Counted from the stretch's first letter, positions 43,995 through 53,915 are shown. The stretch: 64,000 bases of DNA from Rhynchopus sp. YZ270_cl-10 (GCA_964035575.1 OZ037854.1:558001-622000); one strand, 5' to 3'. Notes: generated by a model not told the origin, from the letters alone. Program-made: numbers and translations.

Positions 43995-45499
43995 GGGAGG
44001 CGTGCGCTCAAAATAGCCACCCACCAAAGCGGGTACTCAGGCGATTGTCGACACACATCTTTTGTTTCTTATTTTGACACTTTGACACTTGTCACGCCAG
44101 TTTTTGATCTGTCTTGTCCTTTGAGGAACCATCTAAAAATTGGGAATAGAATCTGACTTCAAGATATGACAAGTGAATGCTAAAAACAACTTTATTCGTT
44201 TGTTGTTCTGCACACATGTTGTGCTTTTCGCTGCATGAGTTTGAGTAAGTGTGGTGGAACAAACATTGGATAAACGTCTAAAAGAAACTCTGAACAGAAG
44301 AACAACAAACAAAAATATGTTTTGTATCGTGGAGCTGTCTACACTAATACAACAATGTTTTCAAAGAACGAAAAGAAAAAGAAACTGAACAACGAACACA
44401 TGCCAACACCCTTCCTCACTAGTATGAAACACAGGTCAACCCCAGCGATGGCACACAGATTAGATCTGGTGCAAGCCCGCAGGATTATCTTGTCCTCTCA
44501 GATATTGAGGTGGGGTGTTGGACGCAAACTAGGTGACATGCACCCCGTGTAGTTCTTATCGGCCAAAGTTGTGTGGTACAGACCACTTCCCCCCCTACAG
44601 TAGGTCTTTTTGTTTACCCGCAATTTCACTCCTCCCTTCTTTTGTTCAGTGCCTGCGTCCCGGCGTTTGCACTATCAACTTCACTTTGTTTCTTCAGCTA
44701 TTCTGAGCAGAACCCAACGCACACTTTATATATTTTTATGTTTTTCTGTGCTCTGCTCTTTTCCCCTTGTCGTTTGTTCAAGTTAACCAAGCACAGAGGC
44801 TTAGGTTCATCCTATAAAGTTGTCTTTGTTTTCGATGACACTAAGCACGACGAGGCTTCCATCTTGAACACTTTTCCATTCTATTTCCCCTTTGTTGCGT
44901 ACCGCACGTCACACACGAGACGTTTGGTACCCTTTATAGAGTATGCACGACGTGATGTTTGCCCCTTTTGAGAGGCCTTTCACAGAAGTGCATCGTTACC
45001 GTTTTGTTTTGTCCAAGGTAACCCAAGCACAGTGAGGCTTAGGTTCATCTCATGAACAAAAATATAAATTATCGCCCTCTTACGTTTTCCACTTCAAATT
45101 CAACAGAGCCAAATAGCAGCGCGTGTCCCGCTTTATGCACTGTAATGTTGGTGTCCACCCCTTGGTGTCCATGTTTCCATGATCCGTCAGTGTTCGTACT
45201 GGCAATAGGTGCACCCCTTTGCGATGAACCCCTGCTCGTAGGTCGCCTCCAATCCCTGCACATTCCACTGAAGACAAAGAGTCTGCGTGGGTACCTCCAG
45301 CTCCCGTCGGAGTGTCAGTGCCTGCGTCCCTGAAGCATTTGCACTATCATCTTCACTTTGTTGTTCACACCCACATCTGTCCCCCAACTCTCATCACTCC
45401 CTCGACACATCATTCCAGATTTGGTTGCAATAATACTCCCACCTTGAGATCCGCACATACGTATCCACACATTGAAGAAAGGCCCCTTTTCTTGTGAAT

Positions 45500-48286
45500 A
45501 TGCTGTTCGCAGTGTTGTCTGCGCTTGCAGTTGGTGCGCCTCTCAAACGCTTGGAGACGATATCATGCGTGAACGGTGCGACGGTTGAGATTGAGGTGCG
45601 GAGGGCCACGGTGGCAGTTCCCGGGATTGTTGAGTTTGAGACGAGGGCGTATCACTTTGGGGGTACGGCGCATGTGCCTGGGAAGACGATTGCGATGCGT
45701 GCAGGGGAGAGGTGCAACATCAAGGTGGTCAACAACCTCGAGGGCACGGCCTGCACAGGCGGCCACGAGAACTCCTTCCACTGCCCCGACACGACCGGCC
45801 TGCACACACACGGCCTGCACGTGTCCCCCGAGGAGGACAACATCGACACCCACATCGAACCGAACGGCGACTCGTGGACGTACCAGTACAACGTGCCTGA
45901 AGACCACCTGATGGGGACGCACTGGTACCACGCACACCACCACGGGTCGACAGCACTGCAGGTCATGGGCGGCATGGTCGGGATTCTGACAGTGGAGCCG
46001 GCAGCGGGGTACACCCTCCCCGCAGACCTGAAGGCGCTGTATGATGACGACACCGTGCCGCTGATGGTCATGACGCATATGTGCATGGGTGGCGGCGACC
46101 CGGACACACCGGTGTACGGCTCGCTGGACCAGGCAGCACTTGTGGACGCACAGCCGGATGTGCGGATTCCGCTGAACGCAAACTGGCTGGATGACTCCCA
46201 GTCGGGGCGCGACTTCTACGTGGTCAACGGAGAGTACAACCCGACAGTCACAATCAAGGCAGACACGGCAACGCTCCTCCGCATCGTGCACGGTGGTGGT
46301 AACAAGCACGTGACCCTGTGGATCGACGACCCTTCGCAGCACTGCACACTGACGCTGGTTGCCAGGGACGGTGTGTTCCAGTACACGCCGTACCTCACGT
46401 TGACGGCAATCACAATGATCCAGGGGACACGTGTCGATGTTGCCATCACTTGTGCCGCAGCGGCTGCTGGCATGACCTTCAACGTCGAGATGTCGCGCAC
46501 GGCACCCCTCATGGTGTCCACACAGAACCTGCATGTGCAGAAGAACGTTCTCTCCATTGCAGTCGAGGCAGGCTCCTCTCCACGTGCAGCGCCCACCTCG
46601 CAGGCTACGTTCCCTTCGTACCTGAACGACCTGCTTGGTGACAGCAACGCCAAGGTCGGGGGTGAGCGTGGTGTCAGCGAAATCTCTTTCACCGTCAATG
46701 GCAACGACGTCGCAATCAACCGCAGACCCTTTGCAGGATGGGACGAGCCCGACGACAGAGTTAAGTACCAAGAGGAGTTCTGTCTCTACCAGACGTACGA
46801 GCTCAAGATTGAGTCGAAGAGCTTCCCACTGCTCACCCCAGATGGGCCTGCACTGTCGAACCGTGCTATCCACCCATACCACCAGCACATCAACCACATG
46901 CAGATTGTGAACGGGCAGGACCCGAGTGGGCAGATCATCCGTGAAGGTGAGTGGCGTGACGTGGTGCCTGCCTGGGGTGACGACTACCCGACTATTGTGC
47001 GTTTCCACCCGTACCGCTTCACTGGGGATGTCGTGGTGCACTGCCACATCCTGCAGCATGAGGACCTTGGGATGATGGGGCTCTACAAGATGGTCGACTG
47101 TGGCAACGCCGGGCCGTCGCCTGCACCGGAAGACACAGCAGTGCCTGGGCCAACGGATGTGCCGACGTCTGCACCAACGGACGTGCCGCAGACACCAACG
47201 ACGGATGTGCCTGCAGGGATTCCCACTGCAGGACGTAAGTTGGTGTCCCCTGTGCGTGTGGCTGCGTTCAACACAGTTGACGACGAACAGAGCTACCCAA
47301 GCGGCCCCCAGATCGACTACATCCTTTCGCACACCCAACCCTCGTACGAATTCGACCTCGTGGGAGTGATTGAGAACATGAACCGTGAACGTGTGTGGGA
47401 CTCTGTCGCAGGATTTACGACATACACCTTCGAGTCAAACAGGCCGTCCGAGCAGCTGCTGTACCGCACCACAAAGTTTGGCAGCCCGACAAACGGGATC
47501 AAGTTCCAGGAGGCTGGGTGGGGTGCCTACTACGTGAGCCACGTGGACCTGGAGGAGATTGGTGGTGGGTGTGTGCGTGTGTTTGTTGCTCACTTCCCGA
47601 TCGAGATGACTGTCATAGACGGACCTGCCGACGCGACCTCGTATGCCATGGGGCGCTACGTCGTGGAGCAGCTTCACGACGAGTGTTCGAACATCCTGGC
47701 AGGAGACCTGAACACCATCTTGCTGAGCACATTTGAGAAGAACCTGAAGCGTCTGGACGACCTGCTTGCCTCGTCCCTCGAGTCCTTCCTTGAGCCGACC
47801 ACGGTGTCCAACGTGCTGTACGTGATGTGCAGCAACGACATGGGCTTCGAAGGGTCTGAGGAGTACAGAGACAGGTCCCTCAGCGACCACCCCATCGCAG
47901 TCACCATCTGCACGCCGGATGCCCCTGTTGGTGTGCCACTGCCAGACACAGACGCACCTGACACAACAACACCGAGGACGGATGCACCTGACACCATTGT
48001 TCCCACAACAGCACCTGCAACTGACGCACCTGACACCACATCACCGAGGACTGATGCACCTGACACAGTTGTACCCACAACAGTACCGACAGATGCACCT
48101 GATACAACAACACCGAGGACGGATGCACCTGACACCATTGTTCCCACAACAGCACCTGCAACAGATGCACCTGACACAATTGTGCCCAGAACAGCACCGA
48201 CAGATGCACCTGCAACAGACGCACCACCACCACCACCGCCACCGCGCACACGTGTGCCGAGAAGACGTTCACCGCGTAACGCATAG
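45500..48286 (+). CDS. secreted multicopper oxidase fused to an EEP (DNase I-like) domain
   Basis: A single exon of 928 aa from ATG (MLFAVLSALAVGAPL), the same signal peptide as the three EEP copies. Residues about 20-540 are a multicopper oxidase with all copper-ligand blocks: HTHGLH (His102/104), HWYHAHHHG (141-148), HPYHQHINHMQ (458-463) and HCHILQHEDLGMM (514-526, type-1 Cys515, axial Met525). Such enzymes oxidise phenols, metals or bilins while reducing O2 to water. A Thr/Pro/Asp linker (PTDVPTSAPTDVPQTPTTD) leads to an EEP domain (about 580-810: AAFNT with Asn591, GVIENMN, AHFPIE, GDLNT, SDHPI). A repetitive TDAPDT(T/I)(T/V)P(R/T)T tail then ends in PPPPPPP and basic residues. Both catalytic sets look intact. 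Probable extracellular bifunctional protein; substrates unknown. Confidence 0.92.
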   Translation: MLFAVLSALAVGAPLKRLETISCVNGATVEIEVRRATVAVPGIVEFETRAYHFGGTAHVPGKTIAMRAGERCNIKVVNNLEGTACTGGHENSFHCPDTTGLHTHGLHVSPEEDNIDTHIEPNGDSWTYQYNVPEDHLMGTHWYHAHHHGSTALQVMGGMVGILTVEPAAGYTLPADLKALYDDDTVPLMVMTHMCMGGGDPDTPVYGSLDQAALVDAQPDVRIPLNANWLDDSQSGRDFYVVNGEYNPTVTIKADTATLLRIVHGGGNKHVTLWIDDPSQHCTLTLVARDGVFQYTPYLTLTAITMIQGTRVDVAITCAAAAAGMTFNVEMSRTAPLMVSTQNLHVQKNVLSIAVEAGSSPRAAPTSQATFPSYLNDLLGDSNAKVGGERGVSEISFTVNGNDVAINRRPFAGWDEPDDRVKYQEEFCLYQTYELKIESKSFPLLTPDGPALSNRAIHPYHQHINHMQIVNGQDPSGQIIREGEWRDVVPAWGDDYPTIVRFHPYRFTGDVVVHCHILQHEDLGMMGLYKMVDCGNAGPSPAPEDTAVPGPTDVPTSAPTDVPQTPTTDVPAGIPTAGRKLVSPVRVAAFNTVDDEQSYPSGPQIDYILSHTQPSYEFDLVGVIENMNRERVWDSVAGFTTYTFESNRPSEQLLYRTTKFGSPTNGIKFQEAGWGAYYVSHVDLEEIGGGCVRVFVAHFPIEMTVIDGPADATSYAMGRYVVEQLHDECSNILAGDLNTILLSTFEKNLKRLDDLLASSLESFLEPTTVSNVLYVMCSNDMGFEGSEEYRDRSLSDHPIAVTICTPDAPVGVPLPDTDAPDTTTPRTDAPDTIVPTTAPATDAPDTTSPRTDAPDTVVPTTVPTDAPDTTTPRTDAPDTIVPTTAPATDAPDTIVPRTAPTDAPATDAPPPPPPPRTRVPRRRSPRNA

Positions 48287-49925
48287 ACATATGCGCTTCA
48301 TAAATTGTTGTTCTGGCAGAAACCCATTGCATTGGGACGATATCCGTGTCGAGAATGCCATACCATTGAGTGTTCCACCCCATCTCACTCCACCGCCATG
48401 ATGACATTTGGCAAAATTATAATATAGTAACACAGGCTGCATCCCTACACCACTTCAGCCCTTCTCTCTTTCCATCTTTCACACTACGGCAGTCTCTCGA
48501 CTGTAACCCACCAAATCCCTCTCCTTTTTTGCAGGTGGCCGTGCAAGGTGAGTATCACTCATGTACGGACCTCCGTTTTTACCTTCCGTAGTACAAAAGC
48601 TTCGGCCAACATCGATTGTTGACACACATCTTTTGTTTCTTATTTGACACTTTCCACGTCCAGTTTTGATTTGTCTTGGCCTTTGAGGATGACAAGTGAC
48701 TAATGAGAAAATAAAGGAAATAAGAACTTTATTCGTTTATCGCAAATTTGTTGTGCTTTTTGCTGCATGAGTTTGAGTAAGTAAAATGAAACAAACATTG
48801 GATAAACGTCTAAAAGAAACTCTGAACAGAAGAACAACAAACACAAAAATATGTTTTGTATAGTGGAGCTGTCTACACTAATACAACAATGTTTTCAATG
48901 AACGAAAAGAAAAGAAAATGAACAACGAACACATGCCAACACCCTTCCTCACTAGTATGAAACACAGGTCAAACCGAGCGATAGCACACAGATTAGATCT
49001 AGTGCAAGCCCGCAGGGTGATCTAGCCCTATCAGATATTGAGGTGGGGTGTTGGACGCAAACTAGGTGACATGCACCCCGTGTAGTTCTTATCGACCACA
49101 GTTGTGTGGTACAGACCGCTTCCCCCCCTACAGTAGGTCTTTTTGTTTACCCGCAATTCCACTCCTCCCTTCCTTTTGTTTGCCTGCGTCCCGGCGTTTG
49201 CACTATCAACTTCACTTTGTTTCTTCAGCTATTCTGAGCTGAACCCAACGTACACCCTTACATTTTATTTTTTTAATCCTTTAGCGCTCTGCACTTCCCC
49301 CTGTGGTGTATTTAAAAAAGCAGTACAACGATACGGAAATGTTTCTCTCGGGAATAGTTTTCGTTTAGTTGTTTTTTTTTTTAGGTCCACCATCACGGTG
49401 AAGTCTTTGTACTTTCACATCCCGTTTTTTTTTCTCTCTCTTTATAGTTCGTTCAAGGTAGCTAAGCACGAGAGGCTTAGGTTCATCCTATAAACCTATC
49501 TTTGTTTTTCGATCCACGGTAACTAAGCACATCGAGGCTTCCATCTTGAACACTTTCCCTTTCTATTTCCCCTTTGTTGCGTACCGCACGTCACACACGA
49601 GACGTTTGGTACCCTTTATAACAATATTGACGTGATATTTGCCCCTTTTGAGAGGCCTTTCACGTTCATCGTTGCCGTTTTGTTGTCCAAGGTAACCCTT
49701 GTTGGTACATCCTTGGCTTTTTTTCGCTTGCGATAAACATAACATAGCCCCTCCCGCTCTTTGAGCACAAAAGCCTTGTATTTCTCCCTCCTCATCACCT
49801 CACCTCCAACCACATTCAAACTCAACCCCACGAGAAATGTTTCACCGACCCACAACTTTCACAACCCCACAGAAGCACCTACACCAACCCCCCAAAAAGC
49901 TTCCCCCCAGATCACCTCCCTTCCA
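48287..49925. other. diverged array spacer downstream of the fusion gene
   Basis: From about 48590 to 49690 the sequence follows the spacer of the 2473-bp units with many changes. It includes GACACACATCTTTTGTTTCT, the R5 block at 48849-48897, the R2 core at 49181-49225 and R1 at 49455-49500. AATAAA lies at 48711. The similarity stops near 49695. No gene is present. Confidence 0.7.
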
Positions 49926-50954
49926 ATGGACAGCACCGTCTCATCCCGCGGACACAGCCTCGCCTGCACCACCCACACCAGCACCGGAAACGAAGGCGCG
50001 CCTCTGGTCTGGGCACACTGTATGGGCGGGTCGCGGGCGAGCGAGCTTGTAGAAGGACACTTTGCTTGGGGCGGGGCGGTGCCGAAGATGGTAACGTACG
50101 ATGCGCTTGGCCATGGCGACAGCGGGGACAGCACTGTACCCGAGGACTACACATGGAAAAACCTTGGGGTAGATTTGGTTAATGTCAGCAACGCAACCTG
50201 CGGTGATACTACAACAGTCTGCATAGGTGGCGCCAGCATGGGTTGTGCCGCCACCCTCCACGCCGCCTGCACAATGCAGCACAGAGTGTCTGCACTTATC
50301 CTCTGTATCCCTCCTCCCTGCTATGAAGATCGCACCGTAAAAAGAGAGTTCATGTCGCAGTTGGGCACTTCGTTGGCAAAAGAAGGAGGGTTCGAAAGAT
50401 ATGTTAAAATGAACCGTGCGGCACGTCCAGTAAAGATCTTTGGAGAGGCAGGGTTTAAGGAGGTCTGGGAGGCGCCAGCGTTTCATAAGACCTCTGCTGC
50501 GTCGGTGATGAAGGGGGCGGCGCTGTCGGACTTTCCGAGCAAAGAGGCGCTGCAGGGGATTGAAGTGCCAGCATTGGTGCTTGCCTGGCCTGATGACAGC
50601 ATGCATCCGGTTCGCAGTGCGGAAACCCTCGCAGGGTTGTTACCTCAAGGAACTCTACACATTGCAGCCTCTTACGACGATGTGCGCAATTGGCCTGCCC
50701 TAGTTGAGTCGTTTCTTGCAAAAAATTGTAAAAAAGGGGGAGTAGGGGGTGAAAGAAAAGCAGAAGCAGAAGCGGAAGCAGAAGCCTGCAACCCACGTGA
50801 AGGAGATGACAGTCTTCACGACATCCTGCTGGAGTCGACGTACGACAACAAAGGAGCCGAGGGGCGGAACCCAATGAAGCCGCCGACAGGCGAGGAGATT
50901 GGAGAAGGGGAGGATGAGCGCATCGCAAGGCAGTGCTGTTGTGTGTTGATGTGA
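49926..50954 (+). CDS. alpha/beta hydrolase with C-terminal CaaX-like motif
   Basis: 342 aa from ATG at 49926; the frame is open further upstream but without another ATG. Alpha/beta-hydrolase signatures: WAHCMGGS (oxyanion region), YDALGHGDSGD, GGASMGCAATLHAA (nucleophile elbow G-x-S-x-G, Ser104) and LAWPDDSMHPV (acid, Asp223 or Asp224). The catalytic His is not obvious: the expected GH block reads LHIAASYDD. A low-complexity AEAEAEAE segment and an acidic tail follow. The protein ends QCCCVLM; CVLM fits a CaaX prenylation box, with two neighbouring Cys available for palmitoylation, so attachment to the cytosolic face of a membrane is inferred. Substrate unknown; serine hydrolase or esterase activity is expected from the fold. 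Confidence 0.8.
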   Translation: MDSTVSSRGHSLACTTHTSTGNEGAPLVWAHCMGGSRASELVEGHFAWGGAVPKMVTYDALGHGDSGDSTVPEDYTWKNLGVDLVNVSNATCGDTTTVCIGGASMGCAATLHAACTMQHRVSALILCIPPPCYEDRTVKREFMSQLGTSLAKEGGFERYVKMNRAARPVKIFGEAGFKEVWEAPAFHKTSAASVMKGAALSDFPSKEALQGIEVPALVLAWPDDSMHPVRSAETLAGLLPQGTLHIAASYDDVRNWPALVESFLAKNCKKGGVGGERKAEAEAEAEACNPREGDDSLHDILLESTYDNKGAEGRNPMKPPTGEEIGEGEDERIARQCCCVLM

Positions 50955-51125
50955 TGGGGTTTGGGGAGGGGGGGAGAGGCTTCAAATATTATCACCTTTT
51001 TTTTTTTTTGAAAGATTCCCGGTGTGTGAATTGTGTGTCGCCCTATATTTGTCGGATTGCGTGAGTGGTGTGCGCCTCTTTTGAAGCACATATCCCACAT
51101 TACAAAAAGTTTCGTTTTTTTCTCC

Positions 51126-51170
51126 AAGGTGGCCAAGCACAGAGAAGCTTGGCATCATCTTTGTGTTATT
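51126..51170 (+). repeat. R1 interspersed repeat (diverged)
   Basis: CAAGGTGGCCAAGCACAGAG and AAGCTTGGCATCATCTTTGT, just outside the left end of the recombinase element. Confidence 0.6.
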
Positions 51171-51179
51171 TTTTTTATA

Positions 51180-52655
51180 TCACATGTGAAAATGACTTTT
51201 TGCTGGGATCCTTCACAAACGGGGCGTGAAATAAAGTGAGCTTTTTTTCACGCTTGCTCTTAGTAATTTCGCTGGAGGCGTGAAAAAAAGTTTCACTGGC
51301 GTGAAAAAAAGTTTCACTGTTTTCTGTCAGTCACAAAACCACACACTCCACCCTACAAATCATGCCAAGGACCAAGAAGAAGGAGGCTATGGAGGATCTG
51401 TATGAGACCGAGCTTCTGGCAGGGTTGAAGTCAAGCACTGCATACAAAACGGAGTGGAATAAGTTTTTACAACACAATAAAATCACGGGGCGGAAGCAGC
51501 CAAGAGAAGAACATGTGGTCTCTTACTTGACACACCTGCGCGAAGAACGCAGCTACAAAGCCAGCTCATTATGGTCGTGCTACTCTAAGCTCAACTTTAT
51601 GTTCAAGACGGAGTTCGACTTTTCACTAAAGGAGTACCACCGCATCGGGCTGTTGCTGAAGACCTGGGGAAGTGACGAATCGACGAAGAAGAGCAAGACG
51701 TTTTCGAAGGGAGAAGTGGAGATGTTTCTCAAGATGAGCGAGTTGAGCGACTGCTACTGGTGTGTCCGCAAGGCTTACGTCGCGGTGTGTTTTCTGTCGG
51801 GAATGAGATGCACAGAAGCACTGATGCTTGAGATGACAAATTATCAGGAATCACCAGTGGGATACCTCTTCACGTACCAGCACTGTGCTAAGGTGAAAAA
51901 GGCCGACATGGAGCGTGGGAGGTTTGTGGTACCAAGAGACAGCATCTACTTTTGTGTGGTGGAGGAGTACCTGAACCGGCGCTCACCAGTTTCACAGGAG
52001 GGTCGCTTCTTCATCACTGGAACTAAGACGACAGCTGACAGAACTACTACTGGGACCTTTCGTGTGCAACCTCTTGGCATCAACAAAATGTACGGCATAC
52101 CTGCAGAAGTCGCGAGGGTGCTTGCGCTGGACGGTTCGTACACTGGGCACAGCTTCCGCAGGTCTTCTGCGACTCAAGCCGCTGAGGCAGGAGCATCTAT
52201 TGTACAGATGCAACGCCACTATGGGTGGGTCAGTCAGGCAATGCCACAAAGGTACACCGAAGTCACACAGGCCGGTCAAGTTGCGATGTCACAGCTGTTG
52301 ACACAGAACAACAGTCCCCCAACTCAGACGCCACAAGAAGTCAAGATTAACATCAATGTGCAACAGAACAAACCATGATCATGAGTGCAAAAAAAAAACC
52401 CCCCTTCTGTGATGCTCTATACACCTGCCCCCCCCCTACAGGCGAGATGAGTGGTGACATCTTGTAATTAGTACCAGTCATAGGAGGCATATATCAAAAA
52501 AAGTAACCCCTTCCCTGCTTTTGATTGATGTTCACATGTTCCCCTACTCTCATTCACACTCTCACTTACAGGTACCCACATTTTGTTCATAAAATCACTC
52601 TATTTTACGTCTCGTTTGTGAAGGATCCCAGCAAAAATATCATTTTCACTTGTAA
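51180..52655 (+). mobile_element. tyrosine-recombinase DNA element with inverted ends (Crypton-like)
   Basis: The left end (51180-51243) and right end (52592-52655, reverse strand) are about 60-bp imperfect inverted repeats sharing GTGAAAATGA, TTTTTGCTGGGATCCTTCAC, AAACG and an AAATA(A/G)AGTGA block. The only gene inside is an intact tyrosine recombinase. Inside the left end, GGCGTGAAAAAAAGTTTCACT-type short repeats occur in tandem (51284-51319). No reverse transcriptase or capsid gene is present. Cryptons usually lack terminal inverted repeats, so assignment to that group rests on the recombinase alone. An outer alternative pair is 51224-51253 against 52790-52819 (GCGTGAAATAAAGTG…). Confidence 0.7.
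51362..52378 (+). CDS. tyrosine recombinase (site-specific DNA integrase)
   Basis: A single intact exon of 338 aa, ATG at 51362 after CTACAAATC. The N-terminal 115 residues are helical and basic, like a SAM/core-binding domain. The catalytic domain shows SGMRCTEAL (Arg149), GHSFRRSSATQAAEAG (His263, Arg266), MQRHYGWVS (His286) and QRYTEV (nucleophile Tyr298), the complete R..HxxR..H..Y set. The likely active-site Lys lies in CAKVKKAD. It would cut and rejoin DNA through a 3'-phosphotyrosine link. It is followed by a Gln/Asn-rich tail (SQLLTQNNSPPTQTPQ). No intron and no stop: the gene looks functional. Related single-gene elements are Cryptons; a domesticated host copy is the alternative. Confidence 0.88.
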   Translation: MPRTKKKEAMEDLYETELLAGLKSSTAYKTEWNKFLQHNKITGRKQPREEHVVSYLTHLREERSYKASSLWSCYSKLNFMFKTEFDFSLKEYHRIGLLLKTWGSDESTKKSKTFSKGEVEMFLKMSELSDCYWCVRKAYVAVCFLSGMRCTEALMLEMTNYQESPVGYLFTYQHCAKVKKADMERGRFVVPRDSIYFCVVEEYLNRRSPVSQEGRFFITGTKTTADRTTTGTFRVQPLGINKMYGIPAEVARVLALDGSYTGHSFRRSSATQAAEAGASIVQMQRHYGWVSQAMPQRYTEVTQAGQVAMSQLLTQNNSPPTQTPQEVKININVQQNKP

Positions 52656-52659
52656 AACA

Positions 52660-52826
52660 AAACTACGTATTAGTTTGAAATAAAGTGCGTTTTTTCACTT
52701 CCACGTATTTTGTCTCACTCGTGCTCTATTATTGCCCTCGCCTGCGGCTCGGGCAATAAACTCTCACTCGTGAGCCAAAATTACGTGGGCGTGAAAAAAA
52801 GTGCACTTTATTTCACGCTAATAATT
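52660..52826. mobile_element. palindromic miniature (foldback) element
   Basis: A roughly 165-bp imperfect palindrome with arms of about 75 bp: TATTAG(TT/CG)TGAAATAAAGTGC, a T-run/CAC block, CCACGTA(A)TTTTG and CTCAC at each end in opposite orientation. A tight GC hairpin lies at its centre (GCCCTCGCCTGCGGCTCGGGC). Its TGAAATAAAGTG motif is shared with the left end of the adjacent recombinase element. Confidence 0.7.
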
Positions 52827-53915
52827 AGTTAGTACTTTTTTTGACCCTCTTTTTTGAGGGTCCTTGCACTTCCTTACTTTTTACTTTATTTCGAGTGCAC
52901 CCTACAGGGAAGGGTGTTTGATGTGGAGGGGAAGCGGGGTGGGGTTGAGGGATGCTATTTCCAAGATGAGCCTTGAAGCACTATCATCTTACAAACCACG
53001 CATCAAAGGTACACTGTCACGAGAGGGCTTTGTGTCTCAAGTCAACCCCCCTTTTTTTTGTTTTATTTTTCCGGTGACTAAGTACGAGAGGAGGTGTAGA
53101 TTCAATCCTACCAAACTTTTCTCTTTTGTTTTTTTCTCGGCTGAGATACGTTTCAATTAGTATTTTTCTTCCGGCTTTGAGCGCGCAACGAAGACCCAAT
53201 ATTTTTGCTTTCATCCGTGTGACTGGCATCGTACAGTGGGGTCAGTCGGAGGTGGCTGCATCAAACAGTTACCATTTTTCTTCTTTATTCAGTGCCCGCG
53301 ACACAAACTAGCATCTGCACTTTTTAATAAAATATTGTCAGCTTTGGCAGCAGCCAATGTGTTGGACAGAAATGTCCCTCCCTTCCATGCACGCCTTTTC
53401 TTTCGCTGACGGAATTGAATACAAAATACCCATGAACAGCAAAAACCCCTCCACAAATGTGGAAAAAAGGGGATTGGGATGAAGCCCAAATAATTTTTTT
53501 TTTCTCTTCCCTTTTTGAAATTTTTCGACAAACAAGAATAACAGGAACATTTTTTAAAAAAGCATGCTGTACTTCACACTCCATTTCCCACTCAAATCAC
53601 CCCACCCCTAAGCACAACGGCAAAGTAAATGACTCGATTTTGTGGTTTCATCGTTGTAAACAACCCTGAGGATGACTCTTTTATACTAGGGTGAAACAAA
53701 AAAAACTTTCGTATTATGGAATGCCTCGGGGTATCGACACTAATCCACACACCACCACCACTTGGGGCACCATATTCTGTGCAAGAATTACCCCTACTAG
53801 TTATCAACACACACCACCACCACCACCAAACAGACTTACACTCCATCCTCCCCCCCAAAAAAAAACAATGAGGTAAAAATCTAAACCCATTTTCGCTTAG
53901 ATTTTACAAAACAAA
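52827..53915. other. intergenic stretch with R1, R3, R4, R5 copies
   Basis: R3 at 52997-53040 (AAGGTACACTGTCACGAGAG), R1-like at 53073-53115, R4 at 53171-53272 (GCTTTCATCCGTGTGACTGG, GGGTCAGTCGGAGGTGGCTG) and R5 at 53706-53750. No gene. Confidence 0.55.

Larger units (their letters stand above)
37937..45355 (+). repeat. tandem array of three 2473-bp units
   Basis: Units run 37937-40409, 40410-42882 and 42883-45355, each with one EEP gene and about 1.4 kb of 3' spacer. Units 2 and 3 looked the same through the coding region. Unit 1 differs from them at a few bases (for example TCGAGCAGG against TCAAACAGG). A diverged fourth unit follows with the oxidase-EEP fusion and a spacer (48.6-49.7 kb) that is related but clearly less similar. 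The spacer carries R1, R2 and R5 copies. Confidence 0.92.

Noticed and set aside
45563-47338. 591-codon minus-strand open frame
   Set aside because: It lies entirely opposite the oxidase-EEP fusion, whose plus-strand frame carries all copper and EEP motifs; the minus translation is His/Val/Arg-rich noise from GC-rich codons.
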